This document shows positions 41,395 through 50,577 of a stretch of DNA of 64,000 nt, piece after piece (positions within the stretch are counted from its first letter, which is position 1; each line of letters starts with the position of its first letter). The DNA lies in assembly GCF_016918855.1 (NCBI RefSeq), contig NZ_JADKYB010000014.1, positions 62,001 to 126,000 of the forward strand, written 5' to 3'. This stretch comes from Actinacidiphila acididurans (GTDB lineage Bacteria; Actinomycetota; Actinomycetes; Streptomycetales; Streptomycetaceae). Below the pieces are notes generated by a model. It did not search any database and was not told where the DNA came from. It saw only the letters and a list, made by a program, of their open reading frames with translations. The translations under genes and the position numbers were made by a program.

Positions 41395-42489
41395 TCAGCG
41401 GCCCGCGGTCTGCTGGGAGAGCCAGACCATCGCGGTCGGCAGCATCTCCTTCCACACCTGGGTGTTGTGGCCGCCCCTGGCGATGGTCAGCAGGCGGCTG
41501 GTGCCGGGGTGGTGCAGCGTGGACAGCAGCGCCTTGGCCGCGTACACCGTGTCGCTGTCCTGGTAGCTGCCCGCCATCAGGAACACGACGTCCGGCTGCC
41601 GCCTGCTGTCGCGCAGCTCCAGATACGGGTCGTTGGCGCGGGCCAGCATCGGGTCGCGGGTGACCAGGCGGGACTCGGGCGCGTTGTAGCCGGACAGGCT
41701 GACCACCGCGTGGAACTGCCGGGGGTGGTGCAGCGCCAGGTTGGCGGCGCAGTAGGCGCCGGCCGAGTAGCCCATGATGCCCCAGTGGTGCGGGCCGGGC
41801 AGCACCCGGAAGTTGCCGGCGATCAGGTTCGGCACGTCCACGCCCAGCCAGGTGCTGGTCCGGCTGCCGTGCGGCAGGTCGGCGCAGCCCGGGTCGACCG
41901 TGCCCAGCACGTTCATCTTGGGCGCGACCAGGATCATGGGTGCGGCCTTGTGCGCCTCGATGAGCGCGGTCAGTTCGTGCCCGGCGCCCATGGCGCCGAA
42001 CCAGGCGCCGGGGCTGCCGGGGTAGCCGGGCAGCAGTTCCACCACCGGGAAGCGGGTGTCGCGGTAGGCGGGGTCCTTGTATTGCGGCGGCAACCACACC
42101 TCGATGGTGCCGGTGATGTGCGACAGCGGCCCGGTGGCGGTGGTCTTCAGGGCGCCGCCCTTGGCCGGGGAGAAGTTCAGCCGCTCCAGGGAGGCGGCCG
42201 TCACCTGGGTGCCCTGGCCGGAATCGCGGCCGGGTGCGGCGCCCAGCTGCACCTGGCCGTTGTTCCCCATCAGGTCGCTCCACGACTCGTACAGGCCGTA
42301 GGAGTTGTTCACCCACACCAGGACCGCGAGCACCGCGGCGGCCTGGCCGAGGACCACCATGCCCAGCCGGGCCGAGATCCGGGCGGCCGGCGGCCCCGGC
42401 ACCCTGTTCCAGGCGAGCAGCGTCAGCGCCACGGCGACCGGCACCAGGGCGACGCACAGCACGAAGAAGGCCGTGCCCGTCAGACTCAT
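41395..42489 (-). CDS. Membrane-anchored esterase, paralogue of the gene at 23663-24733
   Basis: A 364-residue protein with two N-terminal membrane segments (about 6-26 and 43-61) and an extracytoplasmic esterase domain: nucleophile in IMGYSAGAYCAANLA (GYSAG), terminal His in ARGGHNTQVWKEML. Shared signatures with the gene at 23663 include VNNSYG(L/F)Y.SW.DL, WLPPQYK, RFPVVELL and GCADLP. ATG 42489. The two genes are 17 kb apart and clearly related by an old duplication. The substrate is unknown. Confidence 0.88.
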   Translation of the reverse strand: MSLTGTAFFVLCVALVPVAVALTLLAWNRVPGPPAARISARLGMVVLGQAAAVLAVLVWVNNSYGLYESWSDLMGNNGQVQLGAAPGRDSGQGTQVTAASLERLNFSPAKGGALKTTATGPLSHITGTIEVWLPPQYKDPAYRDTRFPVVELLPGYPGSPGAWFGAMGAGHELTALIEAHKAAPMILVAPKMNVLGTVDPGCADLPHGSRTSTWLGVDVPNLIAGNFRVLPGPHHWGIMGYSAGAYCAANLALHHPRQFHAVVSLSGYNAPESRLVTRDPMLARANDPYLELRDSRRQPDVVFLMAGSYQDSDTVYAAKALLSTLHHPGTSRLLTIARGGHNTQVWKEMLPTAMVWLSQQTAGR

Positions 42490-42671
42490 CCGTATCCCCG
42501 CCGTCCCTTGCGGTCCCGCCGTCACCGGCACCCTCTGCCGCGACGTTCCACCGGTTAGATGGGCGTTCGCGGCAAAGGGTTCAGCGGGGACGGCGGGGTG
42601 CGGCGCGGGTCACTGACGGACGGCCCCGGGCGAGCCGGGGACGGTCCGGGGTGCGGGCGGGTCGTGGCAGG

Positions 42672-45044
42672 TCAGCCGGAGGCGACGTTCGGCAGGGTCA
42701 CGTCGCGGTCGGCGGCCTTGGTGGAGTTCAGCGCGGGGATCAGGGCGGTGGCCACGTCCTGCGGGGTGACCGCGGTGGTCGTGCCGTTGCCGCGCTGGAG
42801 CAGCACTCCGTCGAAGGTGCTGCCGTACAGCGACTGGAGGACGGTCAGGTCGATGTGCGGGGCCAGGGTGCCGTCGGGGTTGGCGACCATGCTGAGGAAC
42901 TTCGGCAGCGACTTGTTGGGGCCGAAGGTGATCGAGTGGCCGCCGGCCCGCACGGTGACGAAGCCGGACATCGCGGTGCGGCCGAAGCCGTTGACCGCCT
43001 TGTCGAGTTCGGCCTGGCCGACCTTCGGCGGCACGGTGTGCTCGGTCAGGGCGACGGGCTGGTTGACGCCGGTGGCCGCGCGGTTGCGGTAGGCGGCGGC
43101 GACCTGGCTCGCGGCGGCGTTGACGTCGAAGGAGTTGCTGGGCTTGCCGGGCACGCCGATGGCCTTGCCGTCGGCGAAGCGCACCATGGCGTCGCTTCCC
43201 GCGCTGCCGCGGCCCGCGATGCCCTGGAGGGCGACCTTGAGCTTGTCCTCGTCCACGAGTATCACCGGGTCGGCCTTGCGGGTCTGGCCGAACAGCGAGC
43301 CGATCACCGAGACCGGGTTGTAGTCGGGGTGGGCGACCTTGCGGACGGTGGCGTCGGTGTCGACGGACAGGCCCGCCACGGACGGCTTCAGGCTCTCCTT
43401 GCGGTCCCCGATGGTGAGGGTGAGCGGCGCGGTGGTGCGGTTGCCCAGCGCGGCGTCGAGCGTCTTGACCGCGGCGGCCTTGTTCTTGTCGCCGATGTCG
43501 ACGCCGAGCACGGTGGTGCCCTTGGGCACCTCGGCGTGGTCCATCAGCAGGCCGGCGCCGTAGGCGATGACGACCACGCCGCCGAGTCCGACGCCGAGCA
43601 GCACCAGCTTGCTGCGGCCCTTCTTGGCGGGCTTGGCGGGCTTGGCGGCCTTCGCGGGGGCCGGGGCGGCCGGGCCGGACTCGCCGGTGTCGGTCTGCGG
43701 GCGCGGGGCCTGCGTCTCGGCCGGCGGGACCACGGGGATCCCGCTGACCAGGGTGTCGCCGGAGACGTCCCCGCCGGGCGGGGTGAACTCCGGCGACTGC
43801 CGGAAGTCGGCGGCCGGGGCGCCGGGCATCCGCATCGGCCCGGTGGCCGGTCCGGTGGTGGGGCCGGCCGGCGGCTGGTAGCCGGGGAAGGGCTCGTCGG
43901 TCGCGGGCGGCGCGAACGGGTCGGGGCCGGTGGCACCGGGCGTACGCGGCGGGAAGGGGCTGCGCTCCTGGCCGGCCGGCGGCGCGAACGGGTTGTCGGC
44001 GGCGGGCGGCGCCAGCGGGTCGCTGGGCCGCGGCACCCCGGGCGGGAAGTCGTCGGTGCCCAGGGACGCGTCGGGGGTACGGCGCCGGGACCCGGACCCG
44101 GGGGCACTGAACGGCGAGGCGAAGCCCTCGGCGGGGGTGTCGTGCGGGCCGCGTGCGCCGTCCTCGGCGGCCGCGGGGGTCGGTCCGGCCTGCGGGCGGC
44201 CGAACGGGCCGGCCGCGGCGCCGGTGTCCGTGAACGGGTCGACGCCGGTGTCCGTGAAGGGATCGGCCCCGGGACGCGTCCCCGAGCCGGTGTCCCGGAA
44301 CGGGTCGGCCCCGGGCGCGGTCCCGCGGAAGGGGTCGGCGCCCGTGTCGGTGAAGGGGTCGGGTGCCGCGTGCGTACCGGGTCCGCTGCCGCTGTCGCGG
44401 AACGGGCCGGGGGCGGCCGCGGTGTCCGTGAACGGGTCGACGCCCGTGTCACCGAAGGGGTCGGTGGCCGGCGGCGAACTGAAGGCGGCGGCAATGGGGT
44501 CGGGCGCGCCGCGGCGGCCGGAGCCGGGACGCGCGCCCGGACCGGTTGCGCCGGGAGCGGCCGGACCGGCGGCACCCGCTGCGGGCATGCCGCCCGGCGG
44601 GGTGGCGCCGGGGGCGGGCGACGGCTGCGATTTGCGCGGCGCGAACCAGTCGCTGGCCTTCTCCTTGCCCTTGGCCTTCTCGGGCTCGGCGGGCCGCTCC
44701 TCGGCGGCGGCCGGCAGCGGCTGCTGTCCGGTCGGGTCGTCCTGGGCGCCGGGGGCCGGGTTCTCGACCGGGGTACGGACCACGACCGGCGGAATGGGCC
44801 GGGAGCCGGGGATGTTGATCCGGATCCGGGTGGTCATCGTGGTCTCGGTCTTCGGCTCCGTGGCGGGCGGCTCCGCACCGGCGCCGTTCGCGGCCTCGGT
44901 TCCGGGAGTACCCGCGGCCCGCGGCTCTTCCTGCGGGTGCAGCGACGGGAATTGGCGCGTGCCGTACGGAGGGGTCCCGGACGGGTACGCGGCTCCCCCA
45001 CGCCCCTGGGGGCCGGAGGACGGAGGGTCAGTTTCTCGACTCAA
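42672..45044 (-). CDS. Large membrane protein with peptidoglycan-binding-like (PG_binding_4) extracellular domains
   Basis: A 790-residue protein in three parts: a long cytoplasmic, Pro/Gly-rich, disordered N-terminus (about 1-455) with repeated DPF(T/R)DTG units; one membrane segment (about 465-490, VLLGVGLGGVVVIAYGAGLLM); and about 300 extracytoplasmic residues with two copies of the fold found next to VanW domains (GVDIGDKNKAAAVKTLDAAL ... VAGLSVDTDATVRKVA; AGGHSITFGPNKSLPKFL). No VanW or L,D-transpeptidase catalytic motif follows. TTG 45044 (GGGAGAG upstream) gives the conserved start SRETDPPSSGPQGRGG. Probably a cell-wall-linked structural or regulatory protein. Confidence 0.85.
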   Translation of the reverse strand: MSRETDPPSSGPQGRGGAAYPSGTPPYGTRQFPSLHPQEEPRAAGTPGTEAANGAGAEPPATEPKTETTMTTRIRINIPGSRPIPPVVVRTPVENPAPGAQDDPTGQQPLPAAAEERPAEPEKAKGKEKASDWFAPRKSQPSPAPGATPPGGMPAAGAAGPAAPGATGPGARPGSGRRGAPDPIAAAFSSPPATDPFGDTGVDPFTDTAAAPGPFRDSGSGPGTHAAPDPFTDTGADPFRGTAPGADPFRDTGSGTRPGADPFTDTGVDPFTDTGAAAGPFGRPQAGPTPAAAEDGARGPHDTPAEGFASPFSAPGSGSRRRTPDASLGTDDFPPGVPRPSDPLAPPAADNPFAPPAGQERSPFPPRTPGATGPDPFAPPATDEPFPGYQPPAGPTTGPATGPMRMPGAPAADFRQSPEFTPPGGDVSGDTLVSGIPVVPPAETQAPRPQTDTGESGPAAPAPAKAAKPAKPAKKGRSKLVLLGVGLGGVVVIAYGAGLLMDHAEVPKGTTVLGVDIGDKNKAAAVKTLDAALGNRTTAPLTLTIGDRKESLKPSVAGLSVDTDATVRKVAHPDYNPVSVIGSLFGQTRKADPVILVDEDKLKVALQGIAGRGSAGSDAMVRFADGKAIGVPGKPSNSFDVNAAASQVAAAYRNRAATGVNQPVALTEHTVPPKVGQAELDKAVNGFGRTAMSGFVTVRAGGHSITFGPNKSLPKFLSMVANPDGTLAPHIDLTVLQSLYGSTFDGVLLQRGNGTTTAVTPQDVATALIPALNSTKAADRDVTLPNVASG
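44220..44465. repeat. In-frame repeat encoding DPF(T/R)DTG units
   Basis: About eight degenerate copies of GTGTCCGTGAACGGGTC occur every 24-39 bp, encoding acidic-aromatic units such as DPFTDTG, DPFRDTG and GPFRDSG in the cytoplasmic tail. Regularly spaced Asp-Pro-Phe motifs are known elsewhere as short linear binding motifs; a partner here is unknown. Confidence 0.8.
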
Positions 45045-45197
45045 TGCAGGCTCTCCCGGTTGTGTGCGCCGCTCGTCACCTAGCACCGTGAGCGGCTCGC
45101 CGGCTCGACCACCATACCGAGCGGGGTGGCAGCGCGGCCCGCGTCCCTGGGAACGCTCGGCGCAAGCCAACCATGATCCCAGGCCAGGTTGCCAACG

Positions 45198-45605
45198 TCA
45201 GACGCGATTCGCCCCGGACGGGGGCAGTTGGGGCGCGGTGGCACAGATCACCGCGCCCATTGCGCCGCCGAGCAGATAAATGTACGGTCCGACGCCCGCG
45301 GCGAACAAAAAGTCGCCCTCGGGCCGGGACGTGCTCAGCAGCATGACGCACACCACCCAGACCCCGGCGGGCACCACCGCGCCCAGCCGGGTGCCGGTGG
45401 CCTTCACGCCGCCGTAGAACAGTGCCAGGCACCCGGCGAGCGCCAGCAGCAGGCCGCCGGGGAACCAGCCGGCCTGGACCAGCGCGCCGGCCACGGCGAC
45501 GACCACCGCGAGCACGGCCAGGACGGCGTACGCGGCCAGCCGGGCGCGCTGTCCCATCACCGGGTGCTTGTCCTGCGGGGCTTGCGTGGCTTGCGGACGG
45601 TTCAA
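45198..45605 (-). CDS. Small four-helix membrane protein beside mshB
   Basis: A 135-residue protein with four membrane segments (about 23-43, 48-66, 74-92 and 103-122; for example [20 protein letters not shown] and [19 protein letters not shown]). It looks like the DUF6113 family, but that is from memory. The TTG start at 45605 overlaps the mshB stop (TTGA), so translation is probably coupled; ATG 45557 is the alternative start. The association with mshB suggests, but does not prove, a mycothiol-related role. Confidence 0.75.
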   Translation of the reverse strand: MNRPQATQAPQDKHPVMGQRARLAAYAVLAVLAVVVAVAGALVQAGWFPGGLLLALAGCLALFYGGVKATGTRLGAVVPAGVWVVCVMLLSTSRPEGDFLFAAGVGPYIYLLGGAMGAVICATAPQLPPSGANRV

Positions 45606-46510
45606 CGCGCGCTCTCCGCCACCTCGGGGAACAGCCCGTCGGCCACGCCCTCGGCCAGGGCCTCACCGCGCACCTGGCGGAAGTACTCGGTGCCGAAGAA
45701 CGGCTGGCCCAGTTCGTTGGACAGGGCGAAGAAGGGGCCGTCCACGGCGATCTGGCTGTGGTGCGCGGTGAGTGCGGCCTTCTTGTTGTCCGAATACGCC
45801 TCGCCGTTCACGGAGGCGTTGACGAGCGCGTCGTCCACCACGCCGGGCACGTCGTCCGGGGTGGCGATGTGCTGGAACACGGAGTTGCCGCCGGCGGCGC
45901 GCAGCCGCTCGAAGCCCGCCGCGACCACCGAGCGGGGGAAGCAGACCTCGTAGACCCGGTCGATGGTGTGGCCGCGGGCGGCGGCCAGTTCGTAGCCGCG
46001 CATGGCCACGCGGTGGGCCTGGATGTGGTCGGGGTGACCGTAGCCGCCGTTGCTGTCGTAGGTGACCAGCACCTGGGGGCGGGTCTCCAGGATGACGTCC
46101 ACGAGCCGGCCGGCCGCCTCGTCGAGGTCGGCCTGCCAGAAGCACTTCGGGTTGTCGTTGTGCGGGACACCCATCATGCCGGAGTCGCGGTAGCGCCCCG
46201 GGCCGCCGAGGAAGCGGTGGTCGGTGACGCCCAGCGCCTCCATGGCGGCGGCGAGTTCGCCGATCCGGTGCTCGCCGAGGGTGTCGTCCCGGTCCGAGGC
46301 CAGGTGGGCCAGCTCGGGCGGGATGACCTCGCCTTCCTCGCCGAGGGTGCAGGTGACGAGGGTGACCAGCGCGCCCTCGGCCGCGTACTTGGCCATGGTC
46401 ACGCCGTTGGTGATCGTTTCGTCGTCCGGGTGGGCGTGGACGAACAGCAGCCGCCGGTCGGGCAGGCCCGCCGGAGGTGTCGCCTCAGTCGCCGGAAGAT
46501 CGGTCGTCAT
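45602..46510 (-). CDS. mshB: Mycothiol biosynthesis deacetylase MshB
   Basis: A 302-residue LmbE/PIG-L fold zinc deacetylase: FVHAHPDDE (His25 to Glu31, with the zinc-binding His-Asp and catalytic Asp), then [12 protein letters not shown] with the third zinc His. It removes acetyl from GlcNAc-inositol, the second committed step of mycothiol synthesis; a paralogue, the mycothiol conjugate amidase Mca, is similar but the gene context here (Rv1170-like) favours MshB. ATG 46510. Confidence 0.93.
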   Translation of the reverse strand: MTTDLPATEATPPAGLPDRRLLFVHAHPDDETITNGVTMAKYAAEGALVTLVTCTLGEEGEVIPPELAHLASDRDDTLGEHRIGELAAAMEALGVTDHRFLGGPGRYRDSGMMGVPHNDNPKCFWQADLDEAAGRLVDVILETRPQVLVTYDSNGGYGHPDHIQAHRVAMRGYELAAARGHTIDRVYEVCFPRSVVAAGFERLRAAGGNSVFQHIATPDDVPGVVDDALVNASVNGEAYSDNKKAALTAHHSQIAVDGPFFALSNELGQPFFGTEYFRQVRGEALAEGVADGLFPEVAESAR

Positions 46511-46541
46511 GGGGCGAAGCCTACGGCCCGCCCCTGCCCGG

Positions 46542-46736
46542 TCAGAACTTGATGTTGGAGATGGTCTGCGCGACGTTGTTCGTGAGGTCGCTGATCTGCG
46601 GTGCCCACGACGAACTGGCGAGGTAGAAGCCCAGCAGCGTACAGGCCACGGCGTGCCACGGCTTGAGCCCGGAGCGGCGGACCAGCAGGACCACCACGAT
46701 CAGCAGCAGCAGCACCGCCGAAATCGACACTGCCAC
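46542..46736 (-). CDS. Small membrane protein (64 residues)
   Basis: A 64-residue protein: one clear membrane helix ([17 protein letters not shown]), a second weak one ([14 protein letters not shown]) and an amphipathic C-terminus ([17 protein letters not shown]). GTG 46736 is preceded by a near-perfect GGAGGTGA with 7-nt spacing, so it is certainly translated well. The function is unknown; it lies just upstream of mshB in the same direction. Confidence 0.8.
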   Translation of the reverse strand: MAVSISAVLLLLIVVVLLVRRSGLKPWHAVACTLLGFYLASSSWAPQISDLTNNVAQTISNIKF

Positions 46737-46946
46737 AGCGGCTCACCTCCCAGGTACGCAGGGTTCATGTCAGTTGCCACACGGTTATTACCCACCCACG
46801 GCTACGGATCATAACTTTCCGTCGGTCGGCATTGTTCGGTGCACGGAAGCACATGGGGGCGCATGGCCGGATTCCGGCCATCCCGCACGTCGCGCCACGG
46901 CGCCGCCCCCGGGCGAAATCGAGGGGCGATTGTCAGTGGCGTCCCC

Positions 46947-46959
46947 TAGGGTCGCGGGT
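46947..46959 (+). promoter_or_regulatory. Promoter -10 and leaderless start of the S9 peptidase gene
   Basis: TAGGGT at 46947-46952 ends 7 nt before the ATG, exactly where transcription would begin at the start codon, and no Shine-Dalgarno sequence precedes the ATG. This is the usual look of a leaderless actinobacterial mRNA. Confidence 0.6.
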
Positions 46960-49122
46960 ATGACCGAGCTCTCCTTCCCGCGGCAGCACGCGCGGACCCA
47001 GCGGTTCACCCTCGGCGCCCCGCGGGCCTTCGTCGCGTCGCCGGAGGGCGGCCGCGTGGCGTTCGTGCGGTCCGGATCCGGCACCGACCGGGCGCAGGCG
47101 CTGTGGGTGCTGGACGTGCCGCCCGCCCCGGGGGACGGGGGTTCCCGGGACGGCGGCGCGGCGGCGGACGGGGAGCGGCTGGTGGCCGATCCGGCGGCTC
47201 TGCTGGCGGGCGGCGAGGAGGAGTTGTCGCCGGCCGAGCGGGCGCGCCGGGAGCGCAGCCGGGAGGGCTCGGCGGGGATCGTGGGCTTCGCGGTGGACAA
47301 GGCCGTCGCCGTGGCGGCCTTCGCGCTGTCCGGGCGGCTGTTCACCGCGGGCCTGACGCCCGGCGGGGCGGCCCCGCGCGAACTGGTGGTGCCCGGCCCG
47401 GTGGTGGACCCGCGGCCGTCGCCCGACGGGCGCCTGGTGGCGTACGCGGCGCAGGGCGCGCTGCGGGTGGTGGGCGCCGACGGGACCGGCGACCGGGCGC
47501 TGGCCGAGCCGGACGGGCCGTCGGTGACCTGGGGGCTGGCGGAGTTCGTCGCGGCCGAGGAGATGGGCCGCAGCCGCGGCTTCTGGTGGTCGCCGGACAG
47601 TGCCGCGCTGCTGGTGGCGCGAGTGGACGAGACGCCCGTGCAGCGGTGGTGGATCGGCGACCCGGCGCACCCGGACCGGCGGCCGGCCGAGGTGCCGTAT
47701 CCGGCGGCGGGCACGGACAACGCGGTGGTGTCGCTGTTCCTGGTGGGCTTGGACGGCACGCGCCGGGCGGTGGAGTGGGACGCCGGCCGCTATCCGTATC
47801 TGGCGGACGTGCTGTGGTCGGGCGCGGGGCAGCCGCTGCTGCTGGTGCAGGCCCGTGATCAGCGCGAGCAGGCGTATCTGACCGTCGATCCGGCGACTGG
47901 CGCCACTCGCACGTTGCTCCTCGAGGAAGATCGGATTTGGCTTGATCTCTTCGCCGGTTCGCCGTCCCTGACGCCCTCCGGGGAGCTGGTGCGGATCACC
48001 GACGAGGACGGCGCGCGGGTGCTCAAGGTCGGCGACAAGACGCTGACCGGAGCCGAGTTGCACCTGCGGGCGGTGCTGGACGCGGGCGACGAGGACGTGC
48101 TGGTGGCGGCCTCGGCCGGGGAGCAAGCGGCCGACCCGGAGATCGGCGAGGTGCACGTGTACCGGGTGGGCGCGGCGGGCGTGGTGCGGGTCTCGGCGGA
48201 ACCGGGCGTCCACACCGCCGTGCGGGCCGGGGAGTTGACGGTGCTGACCTCCGCGGTGCCGGACCGGCCGGGCGGCCGGAGCGTGGTGCTGCGCGGCACC
48301 GAGGCGGTCGCGGAGGTCCGGTCGTATACGCAGGCGCCCGTGCTGACCACCCGGCCGCGGCTGCTGGCGGCCGGCGAGCACCGCATCCCGACGGCCGTCC
48401 TGCTGCCGCACGGGTACACGGAGGGGGACGGCCCGCTGCCGGTCCTCCTGGACCCCTACGGCGGCCCGCACGGCCAGCGGGTGTACGCGGCGCACAACAC
48501 CCACCTGGTCTCGCAGTGGTTCGCCGACCAGGGCTTCGCGGTGATCGTGGCCGACGGCCGCGGCACCCCGGGCCGCTCCCCCGCCTGGGAGAAGGCGATC
48601 GCCTTCGACTTCGCCGGGGTGTCGGTGGCCGACCAGGTCGAGGCGCTGCACGCGCTGGCCGGGTCGTATCCGCTGGACCTGGACCGGGTGGCCATCCGCG
48701 GCTGGTCCTACGGCGGTTATCTGGCGGCGCTCGCGGCACTGCGCCGCCCGGACGTCTTCCACGCGGCGGTGGTCGGGGCGCCGGTCACCGACTTCCGGCT
48801 GTACGACACGCACTACACCGAGCGCTATCTGGGCCACCCGGCCGAGCGGCCGGAGGTCTACGACGCGAACTCGGTGGTGACCGAGGCCGGGCTGGTGGGC
48901 GCGGCCGAGCCCGCCCGGCCGATGATGATCATCCACGGCCTCGCGGACGACAACGTGCTGGTCGCCAACACGCTGCGGCTGTCCTCGGCGTTGCTGGCCG
49001 CGGGCCGCCCGCACGAGGTACTGCCGCTGTCCGGGGTGACCCACATGACCCCGCAGGAGCAGGTCGCGGAGAATCTGCTGCTGCTCCAGGTGGAGTTCCT
49101 CAAGCGCTCGCTGGCCCGCTGA
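46960..49122 (+). CDS. S9 family peptidase (dipeptidyl-peptidase IV-like)
   Basis: A 720-residue serine peptidase: N-terminal beta-propeller (about 20-460, with DPRPSPDGRLVAYAA and FWWSPDSAALLVARVDETPV) and C-terminal alpha/beta-hydrolase with LDPYGGPHGQRV, nucleophile Ser in IRGWSYGGYLAAL, Asp in HGLADDNVL and His in GVTHMTPQE. No signal peptide is present, so it is probably cytosolic. It cleaves dipeptides from N-termini, typically after Pro. It may process peptides brought in by the nearby oligopeptide importers; that is inference. Confidence 0.93.
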   Translation: MTELSFPRQHARTQRFTLGAPRAFVASPEGGRVAFVRSGSGTDRAQALWVLDVPPAPGDGGSRDGGAAADGERLVADPAALLAGGEEELSPAERARRERSREGSAGIVGFAVDKAVAVAAFALSGRLFTAGLTPGGAAPRELVVPGPVVDPRPSPDGRLVAYAAQGALRVVGADGTGDRALAEPDGPSVTWGLAEFVAAEEMGRSRGFWWSPDSAALLVARVDETPVQRWWIGDPAHPDRRPAEVPYPAAGTDNAVVSLFLVGLDGTRRAVEWDAGRYPYLADVLWSGAGQPLLLVQARDQREQAYLTVDPATGATRTLLLEEDRIWLDLFAGSPSLTPSGELVRITDEDGARVLKVGDKTLTGAELHLRAVLDAGDEDVLVAASAGEQAADPEIGEVHVYRVGAAGVVRVSAEPGVHTAVRAGELTVLTSAVPDRPGGRSVVLRGTEAVAEVRSYTQAPVLTTRPRLLAAGEHRIPTAVLLPHGYTEGDGPLPVLLDPYGGPHGQRVYAAHNTHLVSQWFADQGFAVIVADGRGTPGRSPAWEKAIAFDFAGVSVADQVEALHALAGSYPLDLDRVAIRGWSYGGYLAALAALRRPDVFHAAVVGAPVTDFRLYDTHYTERYLGHPAERPEVYDANSVVTEAGLVGAAEPARPMMIIHGLADDNVLVANTLRLSSALLAAGRPHEVLPLSGVTHMTPQEQVAENLLLLQVEFLKRSLAR

Positions 49123-49152
49123 GCCGGGCGAACGCCCCCGGACCGGCGCCGG

Positions 49153-50577
49153 CTACCGCTGGGGCGGACCGGCCGGGGGCGGCGGGGCCTCGCCGGGCGG
49201 GTAGGACGGGTAGCCGTAACCGGCCGGAGGCTGCTGCGGCGGCCGCGGAGGCAAATCCGGCGGCAAGTTCGGCGGCGGACCGAAGCCGCCGGGCGCGGCA
49301 GGCGGCTGCTGCTGGGGCGACCCGCCCCAGCCACCGGACGAACTGCCGTAGCCGGTGCCGTAGCCGGAAGGATTCCCGGCAGCCTGACCGTGCGCACCGC
49401 CCCCGCCGTAGCCGTACGGGTTCGCCCCGCCCTGACCAGGGGCGTCGCCGTATCCCGTCGGGCTCCCCCAGGCCGGTGGCACCGAAGAGCCTGCGGTCCG
49501 CGGCTCCCGCAGCCCCATCAGCCCCAGGAGCAGCAGGCCGAAGATGAGTTCCACGAAGTCGAAGGACTGCTGGGCGGTGTAGTTGTCCGGGATGCCGGAG
49601 TGGAACAGCAGCTTCTCGGTGTGCCAGTTGTCCAGCGAGATCACGCCGTTGAGCACGAAGGTGGCGCCGACCGCCAGGCCCAGCGGGCGGGCCAGCGGGG
49701 CGCGGGTGAAGGCGGCCACCGCGAGCAGCAGGCAGAGCACCACCGTGATCCAGGCGGCGTAGTACGTCGGCGCCGCCAGCAGCGAGGTGATCGTCTCCTG
49801 ACCGGTCAGCAGGTGCCGGTACAGATGCGGCGGAAAGCCCGAACCATGGTATTCCTGCACGTAGTAGAACTGCCAGCCGGCCAGTTCCAGGGCCAGGGCG
49901 ACCGCGACGAGCCCGCCGACGAACGCCGCTCCGGTGCGCGGCCGGGCCGGCGGGGCGCCGGGTCCGGCCGGCGCGGCGACGACGGCCGGGGTGCCGTAGC
50001 CCACCGGCGCCTGGTACGGACCTGCCGGACCGGACGAATACGCCTGGTCGGAGGGCCCGGTGAGCGGGACCGCGCCGGCCGGGCGCCGCCCGGCCAGTCC
50101 GGTCACGATCAGCGCGACCCCCGCGATCACGTAGCCGACCGAGGTGCTCAGCGCCCGGTCGTGCAGCGGCGCGTCCCGCGCCCAGTCGGAGGTGAAGATC
50201 CACACCCCGGGCACCCGGTAGGCGACCGCGAACAGGCCGACGGTGACGAACGCCCAGCCGGCACTCGGCCGCCGGGCCGCCGCCAGGGCGCCGACCAGCA
50301 CCACCAGCAGCACCGCGTCCAAGCCGCTGGTGCCGAGCAGACCGTGCCGGATGCCCGGCAACTGCAGGCCGAACCAGGTCCACAGGGTGTCGTGGACACC
50401 GGCCGAGTCGAAGTCGCGGATCGCCCAGGCGAGTTCCACCCCGATGAGGACGACGCAGATCAGGGCCCCCGTGACGCGCGCGCCGGCGGTCAGCGTGCCC
50501 GGCCCCGGCCCGCCGGTTCCGCTTCCGGGGTCCCGGCCGGCACCCGATCCCGTCCCGTACGGCGTCGCCTGCTGCAT
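49153..50577 (-). CDS. Polytopic membrane protein with Pro/Gly-rich tail
   Basis: A 474-residue protein: Gly-rich N-terminus, about eight membrane segments in two groups (about residues 33-165 and 210-370) separated by a Pro/Tyr/Gly linker, and a long low-complexity tail (GYGTGYGSSSGGWGGSPQQQPP and PPP runs). The loop YHTEKLLFHSG-like segment (DNWHTEKLLFHSGIPDNYTAQQ) is reminiscent of DoxX-like or vitamin-K-epoxide-like families but I cannot assign it. ATG 50577 has GGGGAG 8 nt upstream. The function is unknown. Confidence 0.8.
   Translation of the reverse strand: MQQATPYGTGSGAGRDPGSGTGGPGPGTLTAGARVTGALICVVLIGVELAWAIRDFDSAGVHDTLWTWFGLQLPGIRHGLLGTSGLDAVLLVVLVGALAAARRPSAGWAFVTVGLFAVAYRVPGVWIFTSDWARDAPLHDRALSTSVGYVIAGVALIVTGLAGRRPAGAVPLTGPSDQAYSSGPAGPYQAPVGYGTPAVVAAPAGPGAPPARPRTGAAFVGGLVAVALALELAGWQFYYVQEYHGSGFPPHLYRHLLTGQETITSLLAAPTYYAAWITVVLCLLLAVAAFTRAPLARPLGLAVGATFVLNGVISLDNWHTEKLLFHSGIPDNYTAQQSFDFVELIFGLLLLGLMGLREPRTAGSSVPPAWGSPTGYGDAPGQGGANPYGYGGGGAHGQAAGNPSGYGTGYGSSSGGWGGSPQQQPPAAPGGFGPPPNLPPDLPPRPPQQPPAGYGYPSYPPGEAPPPPAGPPQR

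Noticed and set aside
44220-44465. Regularly spaced repeats resembling a CRISPR array
   Set aside because: Repeats are degenerate, in frame, encode DPF units and lie inside a membrane-protein gene; no cas genes.
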